A DNA stretch of 5,573 bases from Bryobacteraceae bacterium (GTDB lineage Bacteria; Acidobacteriota; Terriglobia; Bryobacterales; Bryobacteraceae), in NCBI GenBank assembly GCA_947456995.1, contig CANGVB010000296.1:1-5573 (forward strand). Direction: 5' to 3'. Positions 1 to 5,573 of this stretch are shown in pieces. Below the pieces are notes generated by a model. The model was not told the origin of the DNA. It searched no databases and saw nothing but the letters and a program-made list of their open reading frames with translations. Both the position numbers and the translations under genes were made by a program. The first letter of the stretch is position 1; each line of letters opens with the position of its first letter.

Positions 1-1
1 C

Positions 2-874
2 GACATGGTGACTCGCACCAAGACGCTACTCAAGCAGCAGGAAGTCTTGGGCGGCTATGACCCCGCCAACTACGTTGTAGAGCGCCTGATGGCCACCAGC
101 CAGGACGGCACCAAGGTGCCAGTGACGGTGGCCTACAAGAAGGGCTTCAAGAAAGACGGGCAGTCACCGATGTTGCTCTACGGCTACGGTTCGTACGCCA
201 TCCCGATGGACCCCGGCTTCTCGGCAACCCGCCTCAGCCTGATGGATCGCGGATTTGCCTATGCCATTGCGCATATTCGCGGGGGCACCGATATGGGCTA
301 CTCGTGGTACGAAGACGGCAAGCTGCTGAAGAAGAAAAACAGCTTCCGCGACTTTATTGCTTCGGCTGAAATGCTGGTGGCGCAGAAATTCACCAATCCG
401 AAGAAGCTGACGATTGAAGGGGCTAGCGCCGGAGGGTTGCTGGTAGGCGTGGTTGCGAACTCGCGGCCGGATTTGTTTCAGGCAGTGATCGCTGGTGTAC
501 CCTTTGTCGACGTGGTTTCGAGCCTGCAGGACAAGACGATTCCTCTATCAACCACCGACGCTGATGAGTTCGGCGACCCGGAGAAGCAGGAATTCTACGA
601 GTACATGAAATCGTACTCACCCTACGACAACGTCGTACCAGCCAAGTACCCGAACATGTACATCTTTTCGAGCATGAACGATTCGCAGGTGCCTTATTGG
701 GAGCCAGTGAAGTGGACGGCGAAGCTGAGGGTGAATCAAAAGGGTGAGAATAAGATTCTTCTCAACATGAACATGGATGCGGGCCACGGCGGGGCGTCCG
801 GCAGATACGACCGCATCAAGGAACTCGCCAAAAGCTATGCGTTTGCGATCTATTCAGTAGGCATCCGGGAATAA
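2..874 (+). CDS. ptrB: Oligopeptidase B (protease II), S9A serine peptidase, C-terminal part
   Basis: This is the C-terminal catalytic part of a prolyl-oligopeptidase-family serine peptidase. The family cleaves short peptides after basic residues, usually in the cytoplasm or periplasm. The frame is open to the left edge, so the beta-propeller and true start are missing. About 290 of the usual roughly 690 residues are present. Numbering from the Met at position 5, the nucleophile is Ser141 in GASAGG, the acid is Asp226 in NDSQVPYWEP, and the base is His261 in AGHGG. The spacings (85 and 35 residues) equal those of E. coli OpB (Ser532, Asp617, His652, from memory). Segments such as NYVVERL, LLYGYGSY and AHIRGGTDMG are typical of OpB rather than prolyl endopeptidase. 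Asp185 and Asp187 fall where OpB has the acidic pair that selects Arg/Lys at P1. The TAA stop is followed directly by the convergent terminator region. Family assignment is firm; the exact gene symbol is by similarity. Confidence 0.93.
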   Translation, partial: DMVTRTKTLLKQQEVLGGYDPANYVVERLMATSQDGTKVPVTVAYKKGFKKDGQSPMLLYGYGSYAIPMDPGFSATRLSLMDRGFAYAIAHIRGGTDMGYSWYEDGKLLKKKNSFRDFIASAEMLVAQKFTNPKKLTIEGASAGGLLVGVVANSRPDLFQAVIAGVPFVDVVSSLQDKTIPLSTTDADEFGDPEKQEFYEYMKSYSPYDNVVPAKYPNMYIFSSMNDSQVPYWEPVKWTAKLRVNQKGENKILLNMNMDAGHGGASGRYDRIKELAKSYAFAIYSVGIRE

Positions 875-879
875 AAAAT

Positions 880-906
880 GGGCCAAACCCTGGTGGGGTT
901 CGGCCC
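880..906 (-). terminator. Intrinsic terminator of the PEP-CTERM gene
   Basis: Two 11-base arms (880-890 and 896-906) enclose a 5-base loop. Read on the minus strand, all 11 positions pair, with one G-U wobble. The hairpin is followed by ATTTTTTAT (879-871), a proper U tract. Read on the + strand, the same position is an A-C mismatch and no T run follows, so termination of ptrB here would be weaker. The hairpin lies 29 bases beyond the stop of the minus-strand gene, and its U tract overlaps the ptrB stop codon. The orientation call comes straight from the sequence; function is inferred. Confidence 0.8.
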
Positions 907-935
907 TAAGTTAATTGAAGAGAGATGGATCGAAA

Positions 936-1664
936 CTATTTGCGGCGGAAGTATCCGAGGCAGAGGAGGCCTGCGCCGATCATGGCGTAGGTGCTGGGTT
1001 CAGGAACATTTTCGTTAGTGCCTGAGCCGCCCGGAGCGTAGATGAAGCTCTGCTTGGTGTTGTAGCCGCTGAGGACTGAAAGATTTGCGGATGAGGTCCA
1101 GTTGGCCATTGCGGAGTTCCAGGCGATGGCCTGTGCCTTGACGGCTGCATCTGTTACCTTCACAACGCCGGAATCCAGATTGAAGGTCGCTGAATCAGCG
1201 ATGTATTCCCAGAGCAGGAACTGAAAAGCGGCTGCTTTTGTGCTGGTGGTGGTGGAGTCTGCGAAGGCATTAGCCCACAGCTTCTGGATGTTGCTGGTGG
1301 TTGTGGTGGCGCTCGAGACAGCTGGAGTGTACATGGTGAAATAGTCCAGCATGCTCATCAATGTAAATGATGTACCATTGCCACCGGAGGGGCCGACAGC
1401 AAGGGTGCGCACCGGGTCGATGCAGTAGGTGAGAAGAGAGAAAAAGTCTGTGCTGGGGCTGGTGAGACTGAGTTCGAAGTCCAGGGTACCTGCCCGGCCA
1501 CTCCAACTGTTGCTGATGGAGCCAACGCCCGTCTGAGAGAGGCCAGGAACAAAATGTCCTGACGCTGGAGTGTCGCGCAAATACACAGTGGTTGCCTGCC
1601 CCGAACCGGAGATGGCCAGAACTGCGCATGCCAACAAGATTTGTCTTTTGATGTTGTTTTTCAT
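936..1664 (-). CDS. PEP-CTERM sorting domain protein, exported, possible thioester-type ectodomain
   Basis: A 242-residue secreted protein. Residues 1-24 form a Sec signal peptide: basic MKNNIKR, a hydrophobic core, and a likely cut after GQA. The C-terminus is a textbook PEP-CTERM tail, with VPEPSTYAMIG (220-230), a short hydrophobic stretch, and a final RRK. In known systems this tail is processed by an exosortase (EpsH/XrtA type) for surface or exopolysaccharide-associated display; no exosortase gene is in this window. The ectodomain is Ser/Thr/Ala/Asn-rich with two Thr runs (near 120-123 and 138-140). Its only cysteine is Cys81 in TYCIDP, and AAFQFLLWEYIAD follows with Gln148. I chose the ATG at 1664 because it begins a clean signal peptide. 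The frame also opens six codons earlier at a TTG (1682), and neither start has a convincing ribosome binding site. The upstream minus-strand hydrolase gene ends 93 bases away. The ligand or structural role is unknown. Confidence 0.9.
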   Translation of the reverse strand: MKNNIKRQILLACAVLAISGSGQATTVYLRDTPASGHFVPGLSQTGVGSISNSWSGRAGTLDFELSLTSPSTDFFSLLTYCIDPVRTLAVGPSGGNGTSFTLMSMLDYFTMYTPAVSSATTTTSNIQKLWANAFADSTTTSTKAAAFQFLLWEYIADSATFNLDSGVVKVTDAAVKAQAIAWNSAMANWTSSANLSVLSGYNTKQSFIYAPGGSGTNENVPEPSTYAMIGAGLLCLGYFRRK

Positions 1665-1707
1665 AGCGGTGTCTGATGCCAAGATTAGGGCTTAGAGTCA
1701 GGTCTAA

Positions 1708-1737
1708 ACTATGAGAAACGAGTTCTTCTGGTACCAA
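1708..1737 (-). promoter_or_regulatory. Candidate promoter for the PEP-CTERM gene
   Basis: On the minus strand a -35-like TTGGTA (1737-1732) and a -10-like CATAGT (1713-1708) are separated by 18 bases. Each matches the sigma-70 consensus at four of six positions. This would place the transcript start about 35 bases before the ATG. The match is weak and chance is a real possibility. The gene could instead be read from the hydrolase upstream. Confidence 0.22.
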
Positions 1738-1751
1738 GACCAGCGTGGTAC
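1729..1751. repeat. TGGTACCA palindrome with nearby TGGTAC copy (small hairpin)
   Basis: The 8-base palindrome TGGTACCA (1729-1736) is followed by a further TGGTAC (1746-1751). Together they can fold as GTACCA / TGGTAC arms (1731-1736 and 1746-1751) around a 9-base loop. No T run follows on either strand, so it is not a standard terminator for the hydrolase that ends at 1758. It overlaps the candidate -35 of the PEP-CTERM gene, which would suit an operator. Function is unproven. Confidence 0.3.
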
Positions 1752-1757
1752 TACTCC

Positions 1758-2495
1758 CTATCGAAGTACTTGCTCCAGATAGCCGATCATGGCCTTCTGT
1801 TTGTCATGATTCTTTAACGCGGCCTCGATATTTACGTATCGAATCGCTCTGGAATTGGCTAGTACCGAGAAACTTCCATCGTCAGTTCGTACTGTCTTCT
1901 GGAGGCAGGCGTTGTAGGGGCCTTTGGCGATGATTTCGAAATCTTTTTCGCTGGTGACGAGCATAAAGTCGCGTGGACTGGCTTCTTCGGGCATATGAAC
2001 CCGGTCAGAAATCGCCACTTCGTCCTTAATGCTGTAGCCTTCAGAGTTGTTATGCATAGCTATCAGGAGGCCACCCTTGGGCGGGGTGACGGCCTTTACG
2101 AAGGCGTCGCGGTCTTTGGCAAGTAGAGCTAAAGAAGCGTCAATTTGCGCCGCACTTTTGCCCTTGTTCCAACGCTCGAGACTTTTGCGGGCTCCAGCGT
2201 CGGTAAACATGCGGTTTGGGTCGATGAGGCAGTCCCCTACGAGAACATTGCGCTTGTCACTCACGACGAAGTAGTAGATGCCCTTTTGGGATTTAGCATG
2301 TTCCCTGAGAACATCGCGGGCGGTGCTTTCGTTTCCGTGGATGTGGAGGTAGCGGCGCTTTGAGCTGCCATTCTTCTCCACGTCGAAACGAATTCCGCCA
2401 ATCGAGAGGGGCTTCTTGAGGGCGCTCAAAAGGAAGCCGCGCCGGGTCTGAGAGAACAAGCTTGCTGCCATACTATTAAGTGAAAAGGATCGCAT
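1758..2495 (-). CDS. Unrecognised protein, probable M14/aspartoacylase-like zinc hydrolase
   Basis: I do not recognise a named family for this 245-residue protein. Visible landmarks are HGNE (His53, Glu56), DPNR (Asp92-Arg95), MHNNSEGY (His148, Glu152) and a late YVNIEA (Glu224). The order H-x-x-E, then N-R, then H, then a C-terminal E matches the layout of zinc carboxypeptidases (M14) and the AstE/aspartoacylase branch. There, two His and one Glu bind zinc, Arg holds the substrate carboxylate and the late Glu is catalytic. A zinc hydrolase role is therefore inferred, and the substrate is unknown. TRRGFLL (17-23) resembles a twin-arginine export motif, but the hydrophobic run stops at Leu26 with two lysines, so export is doubtful. 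An in-frame TGA at 2507-2505 shows that the frame cannot extend further upstream. Starts at 2495 or at Met9 (2471) are both possible, and the first has only a poor GAGCGG-like site. It diverges from gdhA with almost no gap. Confidence 0.7.
   Translation of the reverse strand: MRSFSLNSMAASLFSQTRRGFLLSALKKPLSIGGIRFDVEKNGSSKRRYLHIHGNESTARDVLREHAKSQKGIYYFVVSDKRNVLVGDCLIDPNRMFTDAGARKSLERWNKGKSAAQIDASLALLAKDRDAFVKAVTPPKGGLLIAMHNNSEGYSIKDEVAISDRVHMPEEASPRDFMLVTSEKDFEIIAKGPYNACLQKTVRTDDGSFSVLANSRAIRYVNIEAALKNHDKQKAMIGYLEQVLR
2448..2476 (+). promoter_or_regulatory. Candidate sigma-70 promoter for gdhA-mutS
   Basis: CTGAGA (2448-2453) and TACTAT (2471-2476) are separated by 17 bases. Each matches the -35 and -10 consensus at four of six positions. 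Transcription would begin near 2483, leaving a leader of about 14 bases that holds only the ribosome binding site. The element lies inside the first codons of the divergent hydrolase gene. Spacing is ideal but the hexamers are imperfect. Confidence 0.33.
2484..2489 (+). promoter_or_regulatory. Ribosome binding site of gdhA
   Basis: AAAGGA, with its AAGGA core at 2485-2489, lies seven bases before the ATG at 2497. This is a good Shine-Dalgarno sequence at normal spacing and fixes the gdhA start. It sits inside the N-terminal codons of the opposite-strand hydrolase if that gene starts at 2495. Confidence 0.75.
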
Positions 2496-2496
2496 A

Positions 2497-3756
2497 ATGT
2501 CCGCTCATCATGACGAACTGAACCCGCTCGAAGCGGCGGAAGCACGTTTCGACCTCGCCGCCGAAGCACTCAACCTGAACGAAGGAATCTGCAAGATCCT
2601 TCGCACTCCAACCAAGGAAGTGACGATTTACATCCCGGTGGAGTTGGATGACGGAAGAATCGAAGTCTTTACCGGATACAGAGTGCAACACTCGATTGCG
2701 CGTGGCCCGGCCAAGGGTGGCATTCGTTATGCGCCTGATGTGACTCTCGATGAAGTGAGAGCGCTGGCAAGCTGGATGACCTGGAAGTGCGCCGTCGTGA
2801 ACATCCCCTATGGCGGAGGCAAGGGTGGGGTAATTTGTGACCCCACGATTCTTTCGCAGCGAGAGCTGGAGAGAATCACTCGTCGATACACGGCCGAGAT
2901 GATCGACGTCATTGGGCCGGAGCTGGACGTACCGGCTCCCGACATGGGCACCAATCAGCAGACGATGGCCTGGATCATGGACACGTACTCGATGCACAAG
3001 CGGCACACGGTAACGGCTGTCGTAACAGGCAAACCGCTCAACCTCGGCGGCTCGCGTGGACGCACAGAAGCTACCGGCCGCGGTTGCTTGATTGTCACGC
3101 TTGAAGCTTTGAAGCGATTCAAGATCAATCCGAAAGAAGCTAAGGTTGTCGTGCAGGGCTTTGGCAACGTGGGCGGCCAGGCAGCGCGATTGATGTCGGC
3201 TGCGGGCATGCGCGTGGTTTCGATTGTAGAGTGGGACGGCGCAGTTCATAACGCCAACGGGCTCGATATCGAAGCCCTGATGAAGCACCGCAATGAGACG
3301 GGATCGATCACCGATTTCGCGGGTGCCGAGAATGTGGATAAGGAAGAAGCGCTTTATCTCGACTGCGATGTCCTGGTGCCGGCAGCCAAGGAGAACGTGA
3401 TCACCTCAGCCAACGCACACAAGATTCGCGCGAAGATCATTTGCGAAGGTGCCAACGGGCCCACCACTGCGCCGGCAGATCCGGTCTTGAAGCAGAACGG
3501 CATCTTTGTGATTCCCGATATTCTTGCCAATGCTGGCGGTGTAACGGTGAGCTACTTTGAATGGGTTCAGGATCGTCAGGGTTATTTCTGGAACGAATCG
3601 CTGGTGAATGAGCGGTTGGAAGAACTGATGGTGGCCAGCTTCAACGATGTGGTGAGCTATGCAGAAAAGCACGGTGTAGACAACCGGACGGCGGCCTATA
3701 TGCTGGCAATTGACCGCGTGGCGTTTACCATCCAGCTTCGTGGTTTGTATGCCTAA
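2497..3756 (+). CDS. gdhA: Glutamate dehydrogenase (Glu/Leu/Phe/Val dehydrogenase family)
   Basis: A complete 419-residue hexameric-type glutamate dehydrogenase. It interconverts glutamate with 2-oxoglutarate plus ammonium in the cytoplasm, linking nitrogen and central carbon metabolism. The substrate domain shows Lys73 (GPAKGG), Lys97 (TWKCA), catalytic Lys109 (PYGGGKGG) and catalytic Asp149 (PAPDMGT). The spacings of 24, 12 and 40 residues equal those of the Clostridium symbiosum enzyme (Lys89, 113, 125, Asp165). The Rossmann fold begins at GFGNVG (221-226). [12 protein letters not shown] with Ser352 is the glutamate-type pocket, arguing against leucine or phenylalanine dehydrogenase. Glu245 sits at the end of the second Rossmann strand, where an acidic residue usually favours NAD over NADP; this cofactor call is inferred. 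Length is normal for the family. The start is supported by the AAGGA site seven bases upstream. The stop overlaps the mutS start by one base, so the two are probably cotranscribed. Residues 1-20 are acidic and Ala-rich and least conserved. Confidence 0.96.
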   Translation: MSAHHDELNPLEAAEARFDLAAEALNLNEGICKILRTPTKEVTIYIPVELDDGRIEVFTGYRVQHSIARGPAKGGIRYAPDVTLDEVRALASWMTWKCAVVNIPYGGGKGGVICDPTILSQRELERITRRYTAEMIDVIGPELDVPAPDMGTNQQTMAWIMDTYSMHKRHTVTAVVTGKPLNLGGSRGRTEATGRGCLIVTLEALKRFKINPKEAKVVVQGFGNVGGQAARLMSAAGMRVVSIVEWDGAVHNANGLDIEALMKHRNETGSITDFAGAENVDKEEALYLDCDVLVPAAKENVITSANAHKIRAKIICEGANGPTTAPADPVLKQNGIFVIPDILANAGGVTVSYFEWVQDRQGYFWNESLVNERLEELMVASFNDVVSYAEKHGVDNRTAAYMLAIDRVAFTIQLRGLYA

Positions 3757-5573
3757 TGACGGATAGCCAGGGAACGCCGCTGATGCGGCAATATCATTCC
3801 ATCAAGCAGCAGGTGCCCAATGCCCTGCTGCTTTTTCGGCTGGGTGACTTCTACGAGCTTTTCTTTGACGATGCAGTTACGGCTGCGCGCGAGCTTGAGA
3901 TCACGCTCACTGCCAGGCACGGCACACCCATGTGCGGGGTGCCTTATCACGCGAGCGAAGGCTACATCGCGCGGCTGATCCAGAAGGGTTTTCGCGTTGC
4001 GATCTGTGAGCAAATGGAGTTGCCCGGGCCGGGCAAGAAGCTGGTAAACCGTGCCATCACTCGCGTCGTAACGCCCGGCACAGTAACCGAATCGAATGTT
4101 CTTCGCAGCAAGGAGAACAACTACCTCGGGGCCGTTCATCGAGACCCTAAGGATCAAACTAGGGCAGCGCTCGCTTATGTGGATGTGTCCACCGGCGAGT
4201 TTCGGGTTACGGTTTTGCCGGTGCATGAATTGGGGCCACTCGTTGAAACGTTGAGCATCAAGGAAGTGCTGCTGCCAGCTAAAGACGCGAGTCTCACCGG
4301 CTTGCAGACTGTGCTGGACGGTTGGGTTTTCGATTTTGAATACGGCGAGCGCATTCTGAAAGAGCACTTCAAGCTGCATTCGCTCGACGGTTGCGGCCTG
4401 GGGCCGCATCCACTGGCGGTGTGCGCGGCTGGGGCGATTCTGCACTACCTGCGCGACACGCAGAAAGCAGCGCTCGACCATATAGACCGCCCGAGCTTCT
4501 ATGAGCGGGGCGAGGCGATGGTGCTTGATCCGGTGACAGTTCGGAATCTGGAATTGGTGGAGCCATTGTTTTCGGCCGACATGGGCGGCGGGCGTAGCTC
4601 GACGCTGATCTCGGCGCTGGATGAAACTGTAACCGGGATGGGCGCGCGGATGCTGCGCCGCCGGATCTTGCGGCCTTCGGTGCAGCGTCAAGAAATCGAA
4701 GCGCGTCTCGATGCGGTAGCCGAGTTGTGCGGGGCGACGATCGTGCGCTCCAGCCTGCGCGAGAAACTCGCCAATGTTTATGACATCGAACGCCTGCTCG
4801 CCAAGGTAACGATGAATACGGCTGGGCCTCGGGAACTACTGTCGCTAGCGAAGTCGCTCGATCAGGTGCCGGGGATTCAATCGCCGCTACGTGGTTTTGG
4901 ATCAGCGTTATTGCAGGGCTTGAATGGGCAGTTGGTGGATCTGAGTGAAGTACGTGGAAAGGTGCTGGGCGCGATGCATCCGGAGCCGCCGGTGGTGCTT
5001 GCCGATGGCGGAGTGATTCGTGATGGCGTGAATGCGGAGCTCGATGAGTTGCGCGATATCCAGCGCAACGGCAAGCAGTATGTGGCGCAGATCGAAGTAC
5101 GCGAGCGCGAGCGGACGAATATCCAGAGCCTGAAGGTTCGCTTCAACAACGTCTTTGGTTATTACATCGAGATCTCGAAGGCGAACATGCATCTGGTGCC
5201 TTCAGATTACGACCGCAAGCAGACGCTGGTGAATGCCGAGAGATTTACAACGCCTGAGCTGAAAGAGCTTGAGGTGAAAATCCTTGAGGCCGAAGAGCGC
5301 ATTCTCGCGATTGAGAAAGAGCTCTTTCAGGAGTTGCGAGCCTTTATGGCCAGCTTCGCCGGTGGCATCCGGCAGACTGCTACTGCATTGTCAGAGCTGG
5401 ATGTGTTGCTCTCGCTAGCGGAGGTGGCAGTGGGGCGGCGTTATGTGCGGCCGCGCTTCTCAGAAACAGGCGAGTTTCGAGTGGCTGGCGGGCGGCATCC
5501 GGTGGTCGAGCGGCTGGTAGAAGCCGATGCGGCGCGGTTCATCCCGAACGATTTATATCTCGACAATCAGAAG
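3756..5573 (+). CDS. mutS: DNA mismatch repair protein MutS, N-terminal 606 residues
   Basis: MutS recognises mispaired or looped bases and recruits MutL to start mismatch repair. The open frame runs 606 codons to the right edge without a stop. The family is usually about 850-880 residues, so the Walker A ATPase and dimer parts lie beyond the window. The mismatch-reading Phe-x-Glu is present as Phe32-Tyr-Glu34 in FRLGDFYELFFDD. By homology, the mismatch-binding domain spans about 1-120, the connector 120-245, and the core/lever 245-540 with an inserted clamp near 385-505. Landmarks include DGGVIRDGVN (417-426), FGYYIEISKAN (467-477), NAERFTTPEL (493-502) and GGRHPVVERL (578-587), which opens the ATPase domain. 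The ATG at 3756 shares its A with the gdhA TAA (TAATG). There is no clear Shine-Dalgarno site, suggesting translational coupling. The presence of the Phe-x-Glu motif marks this as MutS1 rather than MutS2. No frameshift is seen. Confidence 0.97.
   Translation, partial: MTDSQGTPLMRQYHSIKQQVPNALLLFRLGDFYELFFDDAVTAARELEITLTARHGTPMCGVPYHASEGYIARLIQKGFRVAICEQMELPGPGKKLVNRAITRVVTPGTVTESNVLRSKENNYLGAVHRDPKDQTRAALAYVDVSTGEFRVTVLPVHELGPLVETLSIKEVLLPAKDASLTGLQTVLDGWVFDFEYGERILKEHFKLHSLDGCGLGPHPLAVCAAGAILHYLRDTQKAALDHIDRPSFYERGEAMVLDPVTVRNLELVEPLFSADMGGGRSSTLISALDETVTGMGARMLRRRILRPSVQRQEIEARLDAVAELCGATIVRSSLREKLANVYDIERLLAKVTMNTAGPRELLSLAKSLDQVPGIQSPLRGFGSALLQGLNGQLVDLSEVRGKVLGAMHPEPPVVLADGGVIRDGVNAELDELRDIQRNGKQYVAQIEVRERERTNIQSLKVRFNNVFGYYIEISKANMHLVPSDYDRKQTLVNAERFTTPELKELEVKILEAEERILAIEKELFQELRAFMASFAGGIRQTATALSELDVLLSLAEVAVGRRYVRPRFSETGEFRVAGGRHPVVERLVEADAARFIPNDLYLDNQK

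Noticed and set aside
1236..1312. GGT/GTG-rich stretches that look like a microsatellite
   Set aside because: They encode the Thr/Ser runs of the PEP-CTERM ectodomain and are too short and imperfect to call a tandem repeat.
1665..1682. TTG start extending the PEP-CTERM protein by six residues
   Set aside because: It would put acidic MASDTA before the basic n-region of the signal peptide. The ATG at 1664 gives a typical signal peptide.
1270..1737. A 155-codon minus-strand frame overlapping the PEP-CTERM gene
   Set aside because: It is out of frame with the clear signal peptide and PEP-CTERM protein and has shadow-like composition.
1745..2363. Short + strand frames opposite the hydrolase gene (1745-1933, 2047-2274, 2145-2363)
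   Set aside because: They overlap one another and lie antisense to a frame with coherent enzyme motifs. No ribosome binding sites or recognisable domains are seen.
2476..3288. A 270-codon minus-strand open frame opposite gdhA
   Set aside because: It lies wholly against a conserved glutamate dehydrogenase sequence, has low-complexity His/Arg-rich composition and no start signal.
3753..4691. A 312-codon minus-strand open frame opposite mutS
   Set aside because: It is the antisense shadow of an unmistakable mutS frame. Its translation is rich in His, Arg, Gln and Pro with no domain-like motif.
1..5573. Mobile element, CRISPR array, tRNA or defence system
   Set aside because: No transposase, terminal inverted repeats, regularly spaced repeats, cloverleaf sequence or defence-type domains are visible. 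The window reads as ordinary chromosome.

Overview
The window looks like chromosomal DNA from a moderately GC-rich Gram-negative bacterium. The combination of a PEP-CTERM surface protein, an oligopeptidase B, a Tat-like hypothetical hydrolase and long GC-ending-codon genes fits Acidobacteriota (perhaps Bryobacterales). That assignment is an inference from gene content and style; no rRNA or other marker is present. I see no mobile element, CRISPR array, tRNA or rRNA.

Layout from left to right. (1) The 3' part of an oligopeptidase B gene on the + strand, cut by the left edge, carries the whole catalytic triad. (2) A compact convergent junction holds a hairpin whose minus-strand reading is a good intrinsic terminator. 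(3) A minus-strand gene encodes a secreted PEP-CTERM protein. Its ectodomain has a lone cysteine and a Phe-Gln motif reminiscent of thioester domains. (4) A 93-base gap carries a TGGTACCA palindrome and a weak promoter candidate. (5) A second minus-strand gene encodes an unrecognised protein with an HGNE...DPNR...H...E arrangement, suggesting an M14/aspartoacylase-like zinc hydrolase. (6) Diverging from it, with start codons one base apart, is a + strand glutamate dehydrogenase gene. (7) Its stop overlaps the start of mutS (TAATG), and mutS runs off the right edge before its ATPase domain.

How they relate: gdhA and mutS probably form one translationally coupled transcription unit. The hydrolase and the PEP-CTERM gene point the same way and may share a transcript ending at the hairpin near 880-906. 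The two minus-strand genes are the accessory-looking part, lying between three widely conserved housekeeping-type genes. The most useful leads are the putative thioester surface protein, the uncharacterised HGNE/DPNR hydrolase, and the near-zero spacing at the divergent start site.
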